Positions 47,919 through 61,400 of a DNA stretch of 64,000 bases are shown piece by piece. Numbering within the stretch: the first letter of the stretch is position 1; each line of letters starts with the position of its first letter. Made by a program: the position numbers and the translations under genes. The DNA comes from Diphasiastrum complanatum (Eukaryota > Streptophyta > Lycopodiopsida > Lycopodiales > Lycopodiaceae): the NCBI GenBank assembly GCA_029204225.1, contig CM055111.1, positions 47,111,224-47,175,223 of the forward strand, written 5' to 3'. The notes below the pieces were generated by a model that was not told the DNA's origin, made no database searches, and worked only from the letters and a program-made list of their open reading frames with translations.

Positions 47919-48385
47919 TGTGAAAGATTCAACTAGTTTCATCACCCAAAATTGGTAGGGTTAGCATTTTGGTGGGAAAGCCAAGTGGCCAAATAGGGTT
48001 TGAACCTGTTATAAAAGGATGTAACTCGTGGAGAGAGTCATCTTCTCTCTTCTCTATCTCATTTCATGCTTATACATGGTTCTCTTGGGTTCTACTATCC
48101 ATTGGTGCACTATCTTGGTGATTGCTTGCAATTCTATGTGTAGAATGATCTATATTTGCTATTTTTGGATCCACACGTGTGAAATACAGTAGCTTGCTGG
48201 TTTTGTACGGACAGCAACAGTACATAATCATTTCATTCAAGTTTGATCAAGTTCTATTAGTGTTTGCATCTCAAATTGTGTGTAGATGCTGATTTTTCTA
48301 CATTGGTGAAATGGATAGTGTATTTCTCTTTCTAACCAAAGATCATTCAAGTAGATTGGATCTTAAGGATCTGAAATCTTTCACA
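47919..48385 (+). mobile_element. 3' LTR (467 bp)
   Basis: TGTGAAAGATTC...ATCTTTCACA, with a TATA-like TATAAAAGG at 48,010. Relative to the 5' LTR it lacks 183 bases after TTTCATCAC. Because both LTRs are copied from one template, the deletion must postdate insertion or come from recombination. Confidence 0.95.
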
Positions 48386-48452
48386 GTACATACATAATAG
48401 AGAAACAAGCACAAGCATAAAACATCAATCATTAAGCAAACACTTGGCTCAC

Positions 48453-50758
<2,306 letters not shown>

Positions 50759-53700
50759 TCACAGAACTCTTCCAAGTCTAACTTCTACAACAGACAAAGG
50801 CTTGGGAATGGTGGACTCGGAAAGAATGTCGTCTAGTGGCCGGGTACCTTTCCAAGAGGAATTTGCCCATAACCGGAGCCTCTCAGACTCATTAGTACGA
50901 TTATTTGTCGCAAGTAAATCTGCATACCGGGCTGCAAAGACAGGCAATTCCAAGCTATCCAGTGTAAGTAAAAGAGCATCATATAGCTCAATAACAAACC
51001 TCAAAAAGAAACATTCAATCGATAATCGAAGTACTAGGCTTTCGTGTTACCTCTTGATAAGGCTAATATGTCCAACAAGTCCTTAGCAGGTTGAAAATCT
51101 GCATGCAAGAAAAAACGAATACTCGTGTCAATTGCAGGTAGATGATTAAACTCACATGATAAACCTCTTAGCTAGCATACTTTTACGAAACAAGGAATCC
51201 TGTTTTGTATTTTATAACAAACCAACTTTAACTAGCAATAAGAAAGCATGCAAATGTAGTCTGCATTATCACAACACATAGATAACAGGAAACGGACACA
51301 GAAGTTGAAGTTGGAATGCCAAGTTTCGTATAAAGGCTATGAAGCTACAAACTAATGACGAAACAATGAAATTAGATCAAAATACATCTAGTTAAAACAT
51401 CTAAAATGTGAACCCCAGATTGACTTTGCATCCTTCCATTAACTACCCATGGGCCATAACTTAAATGCATTTGTGAGTTGATACCTTTTTATTTTATGCT
51501 ATATGTCAACAGAAATGCTTCTTACGTTATAAACACACAGCTTTTGTCAGCTTAATTTGTACTTTGTTTAACTATTACCCTTTTGGAATATAAATTCAGA
51601 TTCTAGCACACACTGCAACTTCAGACTTCCTGAAATATTAATATGATACAATCATTATTGAATCCACATTGGACAACAAAATTAAGCTGCAGCCAATCTG
51701 ATTCCAGGCCCAGACCAAAAAACACAGGCAAATTTTAGCAAAGGAGCTAAGAAAGAATCAAGAACGATAACACCTAGACTTAGAAGGATACATTGTTGGT
51801 GGGGATGTTTTGAACAAGAAAAACTACCCAAGGAAGAATGACTTAAACAAATATGAGCTCATCCAAATCTTATAATCATATACTCTAGGTGTCAGTTCTT
51901 TCTTATGAAACAACCTGTTATAAGAGAAAAATCTAACCAACTACATTGAAAAGCAGTGGTAAGAGAAATCATCGCAGAAGACATAATGATCAACAGAAAA
52001 CTTGCCTGCAATGGGCAAAGTTCTTCCGACCCAAAGGCACATTACCTTCATTGTCTATAGGAGGGGCTTCTAGTAGATCCAACGAACGCCGATACAAACC
52101 CTGCTCAAATAATAGTTCATGAGACCTTTGAAAAATCCAAAATTTCTTGAAAAACAATTTGGCCATAGGGCGACAGATGACATGATGTCATTCTCTTGAC
52201 TATGCAAGCACACAACTGTTGTTGATCACATATTGCATGAAAAAGTCCATCCCACAAAAGTACCTCTGCTAGGAGATAACCCGTGTTTTCCACTTTCGCT
52301 CTCCTTGCATAGAGGTGTCCCATGCAAGATAGCACCAACCCAACTCTAACATGATTCTCTCCTGGATCACACAATGAGTCAGAAGCAACAACAGGAGCTA
52401 GAAAAAAATGACAATGAAGAACAGAGTGGAAGCTATAGTACCCAAGATGGACAAAGACTCACCACCAAGAGTCTCTGCTTGCTTCAATGCCTCTGTAAGG
52501 TTCCTCTCTGCCTCATCAAATTCACTGTTAAGAATCCGCACATTGAACAAGTTCTGATTGAGTTAAATAATAGTTGTACTTATTGACAAATGACAACAAT
52601 TGCTACTTGACCTTCAACAACTTTACCTGAGATCTGCACGTAGCTGTCCCAAACCTACAAGAGCACCAATGCGGACTTCTTCGGGAGTTGTAGAGACTGC
52701 TGTCAAAGCTGGAAGAAGTTCATCTATTTCACTGTTTGCAAATTTGATAGCATCTTCATAAAAAGTTTTGGCTTGCAACAAAGAGCCTTGTACATGAGTG
52801 CACTCCGCAAGCGCTAGCATGGCAGAAGCTGCAAATAAATCATCTAATGATTTGAATCAGGTCAAAATAAAACCCAGGAAGTGTAACCGCACAACACTGC
52901 CAGAGGAAGGGATTGCTTGTGTATTCACTGATGCAATATAACAATGCATATAGCTTACCCAATCCAGCCACAGGTGTCATATTCGTATGAATCCCAAAAT
53001 TCTCATCCGTTCGGACATGTGAATCAGCTGCCAGAAAAAGTTACAAGATCATAGCCTCGAAAAATCAGTGAAATTGATGGATGTTAAAGTCAGAGAAACT
53101 AAATGAAGAAGAGGGATGAAAAAATGCCCAATAATAGAATCAAAGTTTTTTTGTAGTGCAAACATTTGAAAGCAATAGAGGGGATACCGGACTCAAGGTC
53201 TCCACTCGCAACTTTCACTAAATCCCTTGTCATAGTTGTTCGGAATTGTAGTTGTTGATCATCTGTACCACTAGCATCAGTCTCTACCAACTTAAAACCT
53301 GCTTGCGCCAGCCCAACAGCATCATCATCCTGAGTGTGAAGAAGTTAGAGTCTTCAGTAACTATCAAACCAAAAACATAGCAAAAACGAGTTCTTTACCA
53401 TCAAATGGGATGATTATCAAAAAAGGCCTTAGAAAAAGGAGAGATTCTGCTGTGCTAGCGATTATTTGACATGCCCATAAAAAGAATACTCTGGCATAGT
53501 GAGGCTACCATACTTCCAAAGGAACTCTCCCTGTAAGGCCTCAAACTGTGCATGCTTTTAGGTGAGAAATCTTGATTTTGTTTCTTTCATACATAAATAA
53601 CTTATTTGGTATGGGCTTGAAAGTCAACCACGTGTTTCCTCAGTTCTTGACTGAAAATAGACTATAGCTTCTTGATTTTGAAGTTTTCTAGTGCAAGAAA

Positions 53701-56700
53701 CATCTTAATGCAAAAAAAAAAAAAAGCTTCAACAATTTGTGCATATCTTGTTCCGTGACTAACCATCGCAACCATCGCAATGAGATTACAAATTTTCCAC
53801 TGAGTCTTGTTCTTTTTCAGCCCAACCAGCCATGTATGAACCTTAATCAATGTGATAAGGCAAAAGAAAGGAAAAAGAAAATTAAGACTCTGAAACAGGC
53901 AGCAAAATACTTATCATAATGACCTACCAGATGCATTCGTAGCTTAAGCATAGCCAAGGCCTCCAGAGCAGAAACTGCACTTCAACAAAAATGTCACATT
54001 CACAAGATAGCAATAAGGAAATAAGTGGCCACTCCCGCAAGATAACTATGATTTATTAGTCCAGATGCAAGGGCTGTTGAGTTTATAGCAATCAAGAACG
54101 GAGATAAATAGGAGGACAATACGATCAAATTTAAGGCTCCTTGAAACTAACCCCGCAGCTCCAATGAAGTTTCCGGCAACCTCATGACATGCTCCAAAGC
54201 TTCCACAGCATTTTCAAGCTTTTTGCTGCTCATACGATACCATAAATTTAAAAGTAACTGTCAACCCAAGAATTAGCTTTGCAAATCATACAATAGAACG
54301 TAAGAGTTATCTTGCATGCGGAAACAAACTTTCAGTAGGCCAAAAAACCATAATTTCCAACTACGGCCAAATATTTGAGCATCAGCCCACCAACACCACA
54401 TTGGAAATCTGCAAAGAAAAGAAAACTCATCAGTGTACCGGTCTGCATGGAAAGTTGCCATAGTATAAAGTACTCTTGCTGCAGCATTAGCACCAGCTGG
54501 AACATCTTGATCAAAGAAAGACAGTCCTTGCTCCAAGACACGTAATGCTTCTAGATACGATGAACCTGTATGGTACAACACAAGAATAAGCTCTTAAAAA
54601 ACTTAAGACTTTTTCTATAATGCCAAAAACATGTTCCTCCAGCACTCATCCTGTCATGACCTAAGCAGGTTTTAAAACACATACTTACTCTGTAACAGAA
54701 ACAGCTGCTAACCATCAACGAGATAAACCAATAACAGATAGCGTCCATTAGTGGACAAAGTATACAGACGTTAGTTGCAGCTGCTGTGATTCGATTTGCT
54801 TTATCTGACTATGGTTGTTAGTTGTCGAAAACTTTCACTGCATGAAAGAAAGTTCCTTCAACACCATCGCTTATCACAATTGATTGTATTCTTGTTTTGA
54901 GCTTTTTCATTACGAGTTTGTCTTGCATCTTCTTTTAAAGCAAACAAAACTGGACAGGCCAACATGAACAGTGTCAACGGATGAATCATGATGAGGCTTA
55001 TCTGGGTTAAGCTTTCAATGGATGCACCCAAAATGGTAAAGACAAAACCCAGCTCACACATACAGGATCAAATGGGGATTTGGATGACGCGACATGGTCT
55101 TATATTTTAAGCACCTAGAAATCGATTTAGAAAGTTGTGACAGGTGGATCATGTGTGTGGAATTCGGATAAGTACTAGGAGGTCTGAAGGACAATTTTTT
55201 CCTGCGACATAAATGTGAATAATTCACCTCTAGAATTAAAAGAAAGGGATCTCTCTCTTACGAATCTTATTCCAGAAGAGTACCCTATTCTACTAGCCAA
55301 AACTGGCTTCATCCCTCCAAGGTGATGCCAGCTACATTGGGGAAGGGATGGTACAGAGAGGGCATCACTTGTTAGGATAAATGCGCGATAGAGGAGAACA
55401 AGATCTTCCGGAGGTATGTCATAAGGGCACTCGTTCATCAAAAGCTTGAAGAGAAGATCTAACAAATCTCAAAGGAGACAACGACCATACACCCTAATCA
55501 TCTACTCAGCACAAGAATGCACGAACGAACGTTTTGTTTTTAAGTGGCACCGTAATTGTAGAACAAAGCCTAGTGTTGTTCACCTGAAAATAGAGAAATA
55601 AACGTTTTGTTTAAAAGTGGCACCTTAGAACAAAGCCTAGTGTTGTTCACCTGAAAATAGAGAAATAAACGTTTGTTTTTAAGTGGCACCTTAATTGTAG
55701 AACAAAGCCTAGTGTTGTTCACCTGAAAATAGAGAAATGAAGGTGGAAAGGACTTCAAAGAGAAGATAAAACTTGCAAGCTTCGAAATGGCAATGAGGTG
55801 AAACAAGGAGCATTTGATCTTTATCTATAAGTTATAACGCATATGTGCTAAGTCTAGACGCTGCAATCCAGCCTGAACTAAAAGCTGTTTCATAAACTGG
55901 AAGTTGTAAATTGTTACTACTAAAGAGGAACATGAAGTTGCATCAAGCAATGTGGGTGGCCGAAGAAAGGCATCATGACACTACATGTATATTTGTACGG
56001 CACAAGAATGCCACAAATCACCATAACTGGGATCATGGGGACCATAGAATTAATGAACCGTTATTGGTTCACCACAGTTTTGAGAATCGTACGGTTCTTA
56101 AAAATTTTTGCCCAGAACCGGGGTGACCCGTACTGATTAATTAATTTATTAATTAATTAATTTGTTTTTTAGTTCCCCCCCGCAAAAATAACTCAAAAAA
56201 ACGCAAAAAAAGGGCCAAAAAAATCTGTGAATTCTGTGAAATCATCTGTGAAATCTGTCAATCATCTGTATCATCTGTGAAATCATCTGTATCATCTGTC
56301 AAATGGCTCAAATCATCTGTATCATCTGTCAAATCATCTGTACATCATGTGGAATTTGTGAAATCTGTCAAATCAGTGATGATTTCAGATGATTTCACAT
56401 CTGTCAAATCATCTGTACATCATGTGAAATCTGTCAAATCTGTATCATCTGTGAAATCATCTGAATTTAGTAATTAATTGATTAATTAATTAATTAAATA
56501 GAGGAACCGTACCATGGTCCAAGGAACCGTGGTACGGTTCCGAGGACCCACGGTTCTGGGAACCGTGGGTTCTACGATGGGGACACATGCAAATGTTGTA
56601 ACAACAAGGGTACGGTTGTCAATAACAAACGATGATGTTGTACCACTTGACAAAGGAGCAATATATCATTTCATATAAGGCAGATAGGCTATCCTATCTC

Positions 56701-57916
56701 AATTCTCATCAGTTGCATGGCTATGCAAGGTCAAATTAAGGTCAGGATTGATAATAGAGCTTTATTAGAAAATTATTGTCAACTTTATCTGCACAAGGAT
56801 CTCCTACCTACGATTTCTGGGAAAACCTAAGTAGGGGTAATGGACATAATTTGTGGTAGGATCAAGTTGTGCACAAAAGATGGATTTTCCATGTATGAGC
56901 TCTTGCTCAGGTTTTGTTACTATCATTCAATAATACTGCATAGTAGGTTAAAAAAACTTTTCTGTTCTATGTATTTGCTTGATTCCTTGTCTATTGTGTT
57001 TTGATTTCAATATATGTGTGCTCATCGAAAGCACACGTGGTAACTTTATGTGATCACTAGGATTTTCCTAACGGCTACTCACTAACTAAGTGAGTACTTA
57101 ATTGTTGATCATACTCAAAGGTGACTTTTAAAGAAATAAAAATGGATTGGGAGTATCCCAATTGAACTGTGAACTTTTACCAGTGTTGATTTTATTTGGT
57201 GCATTGTCTACTGAGATTATCCATAGAACATGCATAAGGAGTATATTATTTCAAATATTTCTCCTTCTCAAATGCTTTGAAACTGCAAAAAGGAAAAAGC
57301 TTCACAAAAGAAGTGAAGCACGTGTTTCCTGGACAGGATGATTTACTTACAATGTCATGAGTTAAAAGTTTAAATAGCAAGATGATACTTAGCACAAAAA
57401 TGAAGATTCTAATCTGATTTCAACTTGATTTTCCAACTCTGCAAACTGCAAGAAAGCCAGCTCATGATCTAGCTTCAAAAGCAGGTCAGATGACCTGAAA
57501 ATTCCATCAAGGGGGACATCAGATCAAATTTACGGATTAGAAAGGAAGCCCAATAAATACCAGCATTCAATCTTACCGCCCTTATTTCTGGCCAACTGAG
57601 CATATCTTATCATTTGAGAGGCCAGAACTTCTTCCCGTCCCCCTGTCTTTTGGCTCACTGCACTTGATCCAGAATTGAAACATTTTATCTGTTGTGAAGG
57701 TTTGAAATTCCACTTTGTCTTTTTGTTTAGCATATGTGTGTAGGTATACCAGTAATTTCCACCCTCATTGGATGGATTGCAACCAGGAAAGTATGAACCC
57801 ACGTAATTAATTCTGTCCTGCAGCTGGGAGGAAAAAGGCTGGGCACTGGCAAGAAAAGATAGACGCCAAATCCTGCAACCCAATTTGCGCAGGCGAAACC
57901 CAGACGCCATAGCCAT
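50759..57916 (-). CDS. Tetratricopeptide-repeat protein with mitochondrial-type leader (SSR1-like, tentative)
   Basis: Exons, all with GT-AG borders and matching phases, in transcript order: 57916-57561 (first ATG 57916, second 57910), 57494-57425, [unresolved], 54565-54439, 54225-54152, 53974-53928, 53329-53188, 53027-52959, 52828-52627, 52524-52463, 52397-52264, 52100-52046, 51098-51051 and 50931-50759. The N-terminus MASGFRLRKLGCRIWRLSFL is Arg-rich and lacks acids, as in mitochondrial presequences. Downstream helix pairs fit TPRs: SYLEALRVLEQGLSFF, AARVLYTMATFHADR, KLENAVEALEHV, SEFDEAERNLTEALKQAETL, RVGLVLSCMGHLYARRAKVE, GLYRRSLDLLE. The C-terminus is DDILSESTIPKPLSVVEVRL. Layout and end resemble the plant mitochondrial TPR protein SSR1 (root growth), from memory only. 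At least one exon, entering at phase 0 and leaving at phase 1, is missing between 57,424 and 54,566. If none exists, the gene is disrupted. Confidence 0.8.
55531..55740. repeat. Three-copy tandem repeat (about 67-72 bp units)
   Basis: GAACAAAGCCTAGTGTTGTT starts at 55,561, 55,628 and 55,700, each followed by CACCTGAAAATAGAGAAAT. A partial fourth unit precedes. It lies in the unresolved interval of the TPR gene. Confidence 0.92.
56043..56576. mobile_element. Non-autonomous hAT-type element (534 bp) in the TPR gene
   Basis: An exact 8-bp direct repeat ATGGGGAC flanks it (56,035-56,042 and 56,577-56,584). The ends are short imperfect inverted repeats (CATAGAATT left, CGTAGAACC from the right). 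Both ends have clustered GGAACCGT/ACGGTTC motifs, including the near-palindrome CACGGTTCTGGGAACCGTG. The centre is an imperfect minisatellite of ATCATCTGTGAAATCTGTCA-type units (about 56,221-56,470) framed by AATTAATT runs. No coding capacity. Confidence 0.78.
56585..57424. other. No exon recognised (interval of the TPR gene)
   Basis: No TPR-like reading was found on the minus strand. It is treated as intron between the second visible exon and the next one. Confidence 0.45.
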
Positions 57917-58139
57917 CAGACCCACAATGCTAAACAAGAAAATGACCGTGGTGCTTCCTATGCTCTCCTGATCTTTGCTTTTGCTCTAATTGCTTTAGCG
58001 AGGACCAAGAATATGCCTTACCTCCTTTCATACGTTGTAGGTGTCATCATAGGTGGCAAGGAGTGGATGAAGTTACCTTATATGGGGCAAATTGGTGACA
58101 TCATTTTTTACCACTTGGTATTCTTATAAGTTTCTCTGA

Positions 58140-59488
58140 CTTTGTGGCTTCCTCTTTGCGGGACACTTTGGTCTTTGCCTTGGAAACTTATGGGAAATTC
58201 GATGTTCTATCATCTTGTGCAGGTATTGCAGCGAAGCTCCAAGGACGTGGTGCCTCACCTTTATTTATTATTACGTCTTATTATCGTCAACAAGTTTCTA
58301 CCACTTTACAATGCACTCAAGCACTTGCAATACTTCGACGTGTCGTGGTTGTTATAACTACTTTGTTGAGATTGTTGCGGCGGCTTGTGCATTTCCTACA
58401 TGGAGAAGGGGCATCTTTCAAAGGATTGCTTGAAGAAAAAACAAAAAAAATTCTGGCGGGCAACCTATGTCTTTTAAAGTGCTAGGTCTAACATATCTTT
58501 TATTGATTTATCCTTTAAGGATGACACTAATTGTGAGAATTGTTGTTTTCTATTTTTGGCCCCCACGATCTCATTCGTATGAATGGAATCGTAGGACGCC
58601 AAGCTGTGACTGTTCTTTTTTATGATGGTTCCACACATAACTTTATAAATGCTAAACTGGTGCAGAAGCTCAAGGCGGCTACCGCGCCAAGTAATCACTT
58701 GTATGTGGTGAAAATGGCGTCGAGGGAAGATCGGCAGGCTTGGGACCAGCTTGTTCCTTAGCTGTCGCTTCAGATTCAAGATTATGTTGAACTGCTAGAT
58801 TTTCATATAATGAATTTGGATAGCGTAGACACAATCTTAGGAAAAGAATGGTTTTACTCTAAAAATGAGTCTTTAAGAAAGGATTATGTTACACATAGCA
58901 TTTCCTTTTTGTATAAGGGCTCGTTGATTGAGGTAAAAGATGATGTAAATAGGCCTTTTGATCCTATGGTTTCTGCTTTAGAAGTTGTTGAATATTTGAA
59001 AGATTCTGGTAATAAAGTTTATCTTTGTTTTTTGAAAGATGAAATTTATGTGGATGACCATGCAATCCAGAGTCTAAATATTGATTTATCGCATTTGCCT
59101 TTGAATGTATAACCCCTTAAGTGTTAATTCACCTGAAGGAAGAACATTTAACAAACTTAGGCAAGAGTATAGCAATGTTTTTCCTAATAAACTCCCTGGT
59201 GGCCTACCTCTCCAAAGGAGTGTTGACCATCAGATTGAGTTGCTTCTTGGAAGACCTGTATCTCTCTTTCCATACAAGGTTCGCATCAAGGAAGAGGATG
59301 AAATTTGTAAGCAGTTACAAGAACTCCTTAGGATGGGCCATATTTGGCCTAGTAAGTTGTTTTGGGGAGTACCAATCCTTTTAGTTAACAAAAAGGAAAA
59401 GACAAAACTCGCGGGTACTGCAATGGACATTTTTCGGCCAATGAGAAATTCAAGTCTTCTGTTTCAGGTTTTTCAAGATGCTCATTAA
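58140..59488 (+). pseudogene. Ty3/gypsy nucleocapsid-protease-RT start remnant
   Basis: Near 58,390-58,440 a broken knuckle reads MEKGHLSKDCLKKK. 58,600-58,760 is a retropepsin-like region with FYDGSTHNFINAKLVQKL; the usual catalytic D-S-G reads Y-D-G, so the active Asp is displaced. After a stop at 58,759, LDSVDTILGKEWF and then, across another frameshift, the RT start: YSNVFPNKLPGGLP, RSVDHQIELL, VRIKEEDEICKQLQELLRMG, HIWPS and WGVPILLVNKKEK. The polymerase palm, RNase H and integrase are missing. Confidence 0.78.
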
Positions 59489-59573
59489 TGAATGGACTTG
59501 AGGCTGAGCATCGAATTTCAATATACCTATCTTGGAGGGCACGATAATTCCAGTTCCTACATACCAACAGTTG

Positions 59574-60557
59574 TGACAAAAGTTGAAGGCAGTCTAGGCA
59601 GAGGCGCAACAAATGCAACAGACCACATCATCTCATATCGTTGCCCTGAACAACCAGATCCAACGCCTGGAAGAACAAATCAAGCAGACAAACACCACCT
59701 CCTGATCATGCCCAACATCAACAATGCCACATCTGTCAACAACCATGGGATGATCAAGGAGACTGTGGCACTGGTCCAAAAAATTCTTTGACATTTCCGT
59801 AGCAGCAGCCATTACTAGTCACTACCAAGCTCAACAACAAGGTTTTTACTCACAAGGAGGAGGGTCACCTCATACCCAAGATCAGGGAGGACAAACCCAA
59901 CAATCTCACCTCTCGTATCCTCCACACTCCGACACCCCCCACCCTCCACCCTCTTCCATTTCGACGCCATCTAATCCCCACCAATCCTACCTCCAAACCC
60001 GCTTTCCTCGACTTCCACCAAAACTCTTTCAACCTCTCTCATATCCCAACCCTCCACCCTCCGCAGTGGCACCTCCTAAATGGCATCGGGTGACATCCCG
60101 CAATCCAACTTGGGACATCCTCAAGTCTAATGAATTTAAGGCCAAGTATCCTATAGAAGAAGAGCGCGATGGATTTACCATATCTGATATCAAGCAGTGT
60201 CGCATACATCATGCCAAAGTTCAAGCACTTCAGCCTCAACCAGCTTGGAGACGGGCCATGTTCTTGGCAAATAAGCCAGCATTCTTACGCTATCTCAGCA
60301 TGCCTACATATTTGCAGATAAACCCAGAGTACTACGCGCTCAAACGGCGTGAGCCTTTTGCACCCAAGTTCATAGTCAACAAGATCTATTGGCCTCTACT
60401 TGTGAAATATGTGCAAATAGAGGATCTGGCCAGAAATTTCATTTTGAATTACAGTCATTTCTATAAGAAGTACCATCAGTGCCCGGACAGGAGTGTGCGC
60501 TACTTTGCCTACAATTGTGGCCTCATCGCCTTCTTGGCACCCTTGCAACCTCACTGA
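59574..60557 (+). pseudogene. Unidentified ORF between gypsy RT remnant and LTR, part 1
   Basis: 59,574-59,693 reads with one stop as a coiled coil (SHIVALNNQIQRLEEQIKQT). From about 59,812 a frame without an early ATG is open to 60,557: Gln/Gly-rich (QAQQQGFYSQGGG), then a long Pro/Ser/His stretch, then a folded-looking domain (WDILKSNEFKAKYPIEEERD, AWRRAMFLANKPAFLRYLSM, FIVNKIYWPLLVKYVQIEDL, NFILNYSHFYKKYHQCPDRS). I do not recognise the family. Its place directly before a PPT and LTR makes it likely an extra 3' ORF or a misplaced gag of a gypsy-type element. Confidence 0.45.
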
Positions 60558-60572
60558 GATCATTCACTGTCT

Positions 60573-60881
60573 CCCATTCTCTTGGATATCAATAAGCCTC
60601 TAGCCACCAAGATGGATCACCTCAATATGGCTCGGCTATATTACCATGCTGCCATTACAAGTGCCCTCCATCTTGACAAGATTGAACTCACGCATGGCAT
60701 TTTACAAAACATGCTTCATTACTATGGATGGTGGCCATTTTTGAATAAGCTACGATGGCAGATGTTGGAGCAAGTTGGCAAAGAACTGCATACCATCAGG
60801 GTTACACTCAACAAGGAGACCTATGATGAGACAGTCCGGCAACGCGCAGCTGCCATTGGCGTGGGACCGCCAATCCAATAA
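60573..60881 (+). pseudogene. Unidentified ORF, part 2, ending at the PPT
   Basis: After a single stop at 60,555-60,557 the sequence continues as protein-like (LDINKPLATKMDHLNMARLY, GILQNMLHYYGWWPFLNKLR, QVGKELHTIRVTLNKETYDE, RQRAAAIGVGPPIQ) and terminates 10 bases before the LTR. It is helical and basic. It probably forms one protein with part 1. Confidence 0.45.
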
Positions 60882-60890
60882 AGAGGGGGA
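60880..60890 (+). other. Polypurine tract
   Basis: AAAGAGGGGGA, four bases before TGTTAGCCC. Confidence 0.75.
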
Positions 60891-60893
60891 TAA

Positions 60894-61400
60894 TGTTAGC
60901 CCTTATGTAGAAGAATTTATTGTGGCATGATTTTGTAAGCCCACAAGTAAATTCTATTGGTAGAGCACATAAAGGCTTAGGAAAAACTTATATTTAGACC
61001 TTTTACTATTGAAGGTTACCTATTACAAACAACCATTCAACATAGAAAGTCTAAGTTTAAGATTTAAATCCTAAGTTAAGTGCATTTTATTTGTTTAGAG
61101 AAGGCACTAAGCTTAAGTTTAGTCTCATAAGCACATTAGAACATAGGCCCACCACTCTTGGCATGTATAGGAGTGGAGGTGGGCCTTCCATAACACTTGT
61201 ATAAGCTATTGCTATAATAGGCCACTCTTTTGTGCTATCTTTTTATGTTATATTGTGTTCACTTTGGTGAATGAATACCTTGTGGTAGGTGCTTGAGCCC
61301 CACTTGGCTTTCCCCATTGGTATATTTTTATGATGAATGTACTTATGGGATAATTGTCTATCTCACATTGTTTCTCTATTTCCCTTGTGGAGTTAAGTGG
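60894..61400 (+). mobile_element. Putative gypsy-type 3' LTR (right edge unknown)
   Basis: It starts TGTTAGCCCTTATG after the PPT. It carries GTAGGTGCTTGAGCCCC at about 61,286, the same box as in the LTRs at 22.7 and 29.9 kb (GTAGGTGCTCGAGCCCC), so the families are related. Unlike those, it has no CT tract at this position. Confidence 0.55.

Larger units (their letters stand above)
42551..48385 (+). mobile_element. Full-length Ty1/copia element with target duplications and a foreign segment in RT
   Basis: The element is bounded by an exact 5-bp duplication GTACA (42,546-42,550 and 48,386-48,390). It has a 650-bp 5' LTR, PBS, gag-protease-integrase ORF, a frameshifted integrase tail, an RT start that runs into unrelated sequence, RNase H, PPT and a 467-bp 3' LTR. 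Over their shared part I count about ten differences between the LTRs by eye, so the insertion is fairly recent. The RT catalytic core is absent, so it cannot be autonomous. Confidence 0.95.

Noticed and set aside
55175..55465. 96-codon minus ORF (PPEDLVLLYRAFILTSDAL) as the missing TPR exon
   Set aside because: It lies in the right interval and strand, but I find no convincing splice borders with the needed phase and no TPR pattern. It could still be an exon; a transcript would decide.
56221..56470. CRISPR-like array from the regular ATCATCTGTGAAATCTG units
   Set aside because: Units are imperfect, contiguous and without unique spacers, and the host is a plant; it is a minisatellite within a hAT-type element.
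56277..56477. Ser-Val-Lys-rich ORF
   Set aside because: A translation of the minisatellite inside the hAT-type element.
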